Of a DNA stretch of 16,682 nucleotides, positions 16,066-16,682 are shown piece after piece. The stretch is from Spirosoma sp. (lineage in GTDB: Bacteria; Bacteroidota; Bacteroidia; Cytophagales; Spirosomataceae). How positions within the stretch are numbered: position 1 is the first letter of the stretch; every line of letters begins with the position of its first letter. The stretch covers positions 1 through 16,682 of the forward strand of contig JANXVQ010000956.1 in NCBI GenBank assembly GCA_025351545.1, written 5' to 3'. The position numbers and the translations under genes are program-made. Below the pieces are notes generated by a model. The model saw nothing but the letters and a program-made list of their open reading frames with translations. It was not told the origin of the DNA and did no database searches.

Positions 16066-16103
16066 AGAAAAGCCGGATGGAACGAATACCACCCGGCTTT
16101 TCT
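16066..16103 (-). terminator. Intrinsic terminator after secDF
   Basis: The arms at 16066-16080 and 16089-16103 pair over 15 positions with one A/C mismatch, around an eight-base loop. The core is AAAAGCCGG / CCGGCTTTT. Read on the minus strand the stem ends in a T-run (the AGAAAA arm reversed). It begins 13 bases after the secDF stop codon and should stop transcription before the permease gene. Confidence 0.88.
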
Positions 16104-16115
16104 GAAACTAATTAA

Positions 16116-16682
16116 TTATGATTGCGATGGACGAATCAACGGCGTTTTAGCTTTCTTTTCCTTTTTGGCCGTAAACTCTTCAGGCGTGGCGGGTGCCGCG
16201 CTTGTGAAGTCTGTCGGGATAGCATCAAAACCGGTTTTCTTTTCGACAACCGTGGTAACCGGCGCACTAAGTCCTTCTTGCTCCTGATCGCGGCTCAGCG
16301 AGTCAACCACAATTGGCGTAGCAACGAACAGCGACGAATAAGTACCAACGATAACACCAATGAGCATGGCGAAAGAGAAACCACGAATCGTTTCACCCCC
16401 GAAAATAAATAGCACCAAAAGAACAAGAATCGTGGAGAAACCCGTTACGGCCGTGCGGCTCAGCGTCGCGTTTAGCGCGTTGTTGATAATTGTCGGGATG
16501 CTTTCTTTCTTACCCTTGTTCTCGGCCAGATACTCACGAACCCGGTCGAACACTACAACGGTATCGTTCATCGAATAACCCATAATCGTCAGCAGCGCAC
16601 CTACAAACGCCTGGTCAACATCCAGCGAGAAAGGTAATACGTTGTTGAAGATCGAGAAAATAGCCAGAATGATCAGCACATC
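16116..16682 (-). CDS. secDF: Protein-export membrane protein SecDF, C-terminal (SecF) part
   Basis: The frame runs off the right edge of the window (the next codon upstream of the visible GTG at 16677-16679 is an in-frame GAT), so only the last 189 residues are seen. The SecF hallmark DVDQAFVGALLTIMGYSMNDTVVVFDRVRE is present, followed by SRTAVTGFSTILVLLVLFIFGG and GFSFAMLIGVIVGTYSSLFVATPIV. These are the last transmembrane helices of the proton-driven SecDF channel partner. A charged cytoplasmic tail of about 60 residues (rich in Lys, Glu, Thr, Pro) follows, as is common in Bacteroidota, where SecD and SecF are usually one polypeptide. Whether this copy is fused cannot be decided from the visible part. 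Confidence 0.9.
   Translation of the reverse strand, partial: DVLIILAIFSIFNNVLPFSLDVDQAFVGALLTIMGYSMNDTVVVFDRVREYLAENKGKKESIPTIINNALNATLSRTAVTGFSTILVLLVLFIFGGETIRGFSFAMLIGVIVGTYSSLFVATPIVVDSLSRDQEQEGLSAPVTTVVEKKTGFDAIPTDFTSAAPATPEEFTAKKEKKAKTPLIRPSQS

Overview
The window looks like chromosomal DNA from a Bacteroidota bacterium of the Cytophagales, most like Spirosoma and its relatives. This is inferred from four things: protein style (an alginate-export-type porin beside nitrate genes, a SecF C-terminus with a charged tail as in fused SecDF, an approximately 950-residue M16 protease), starts without clear Shine-Dalgarno sequences, moderate GC content, and short palindromic repeats scattered between genes. 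No rRNA, tRNA, CRISPR array, prophage or transposase was seen.

Left part (1-7531, + strand) is a nitrate assimilation locus. It holds the 3' end of an outer-membrane porin, a NarK/NrtP-type nitrate transporter, and a 1195-residue assimilatory nitrate reductase in which the NasA catalytic unit is fused to its own FAD/NAD(P)H reductase and a [2Fe-2S] BFD domain. Last comes an unusual protein made of a siroheme-reductase-like scaffold without the heme/cluster cysteines, followed by a rubredoxin domain. The expected path is nitrate entry through the porin and NarK, then reduction to nitrite by the NasA fusion. No true nitrite reductase is in view; it may lie upstream of position 1.

Middle part (7532-12114, + strand) holds a repeat-rich gap and a small membrane-anchored protein whose start codon is unclear. 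A two-unit M16 zinc protease with a signal peptide, a solitary MNT-type nucleotidyltransferase and a Uma2-family nuclease-fold protein follow.

Right part (12137-16682, - strand) holds a sulfur module: a CstB-like persulfide dioxygenase/pseudo-rhodanese/rhodanese, with the TauE/SafE exporter gene directly upstream and overlapping it by 4 bases. An amino acid permease and the C-terminal end of SecDF follow, each ending at a clear intrinsic terminator.

The most unusual aspects are the catalytically stripped siroheme-reductase/rubredoxin fusion and the number of small repeat elements at or inside gene boundaries. These include a perfect 22-bp palindrome just before the nitrate reductase, a purine-rich in-frame insert inside it, an inverted repeat supplying a spurious start for the rubredoxin gene, and a palindrome at the 5' end of the gene after it.
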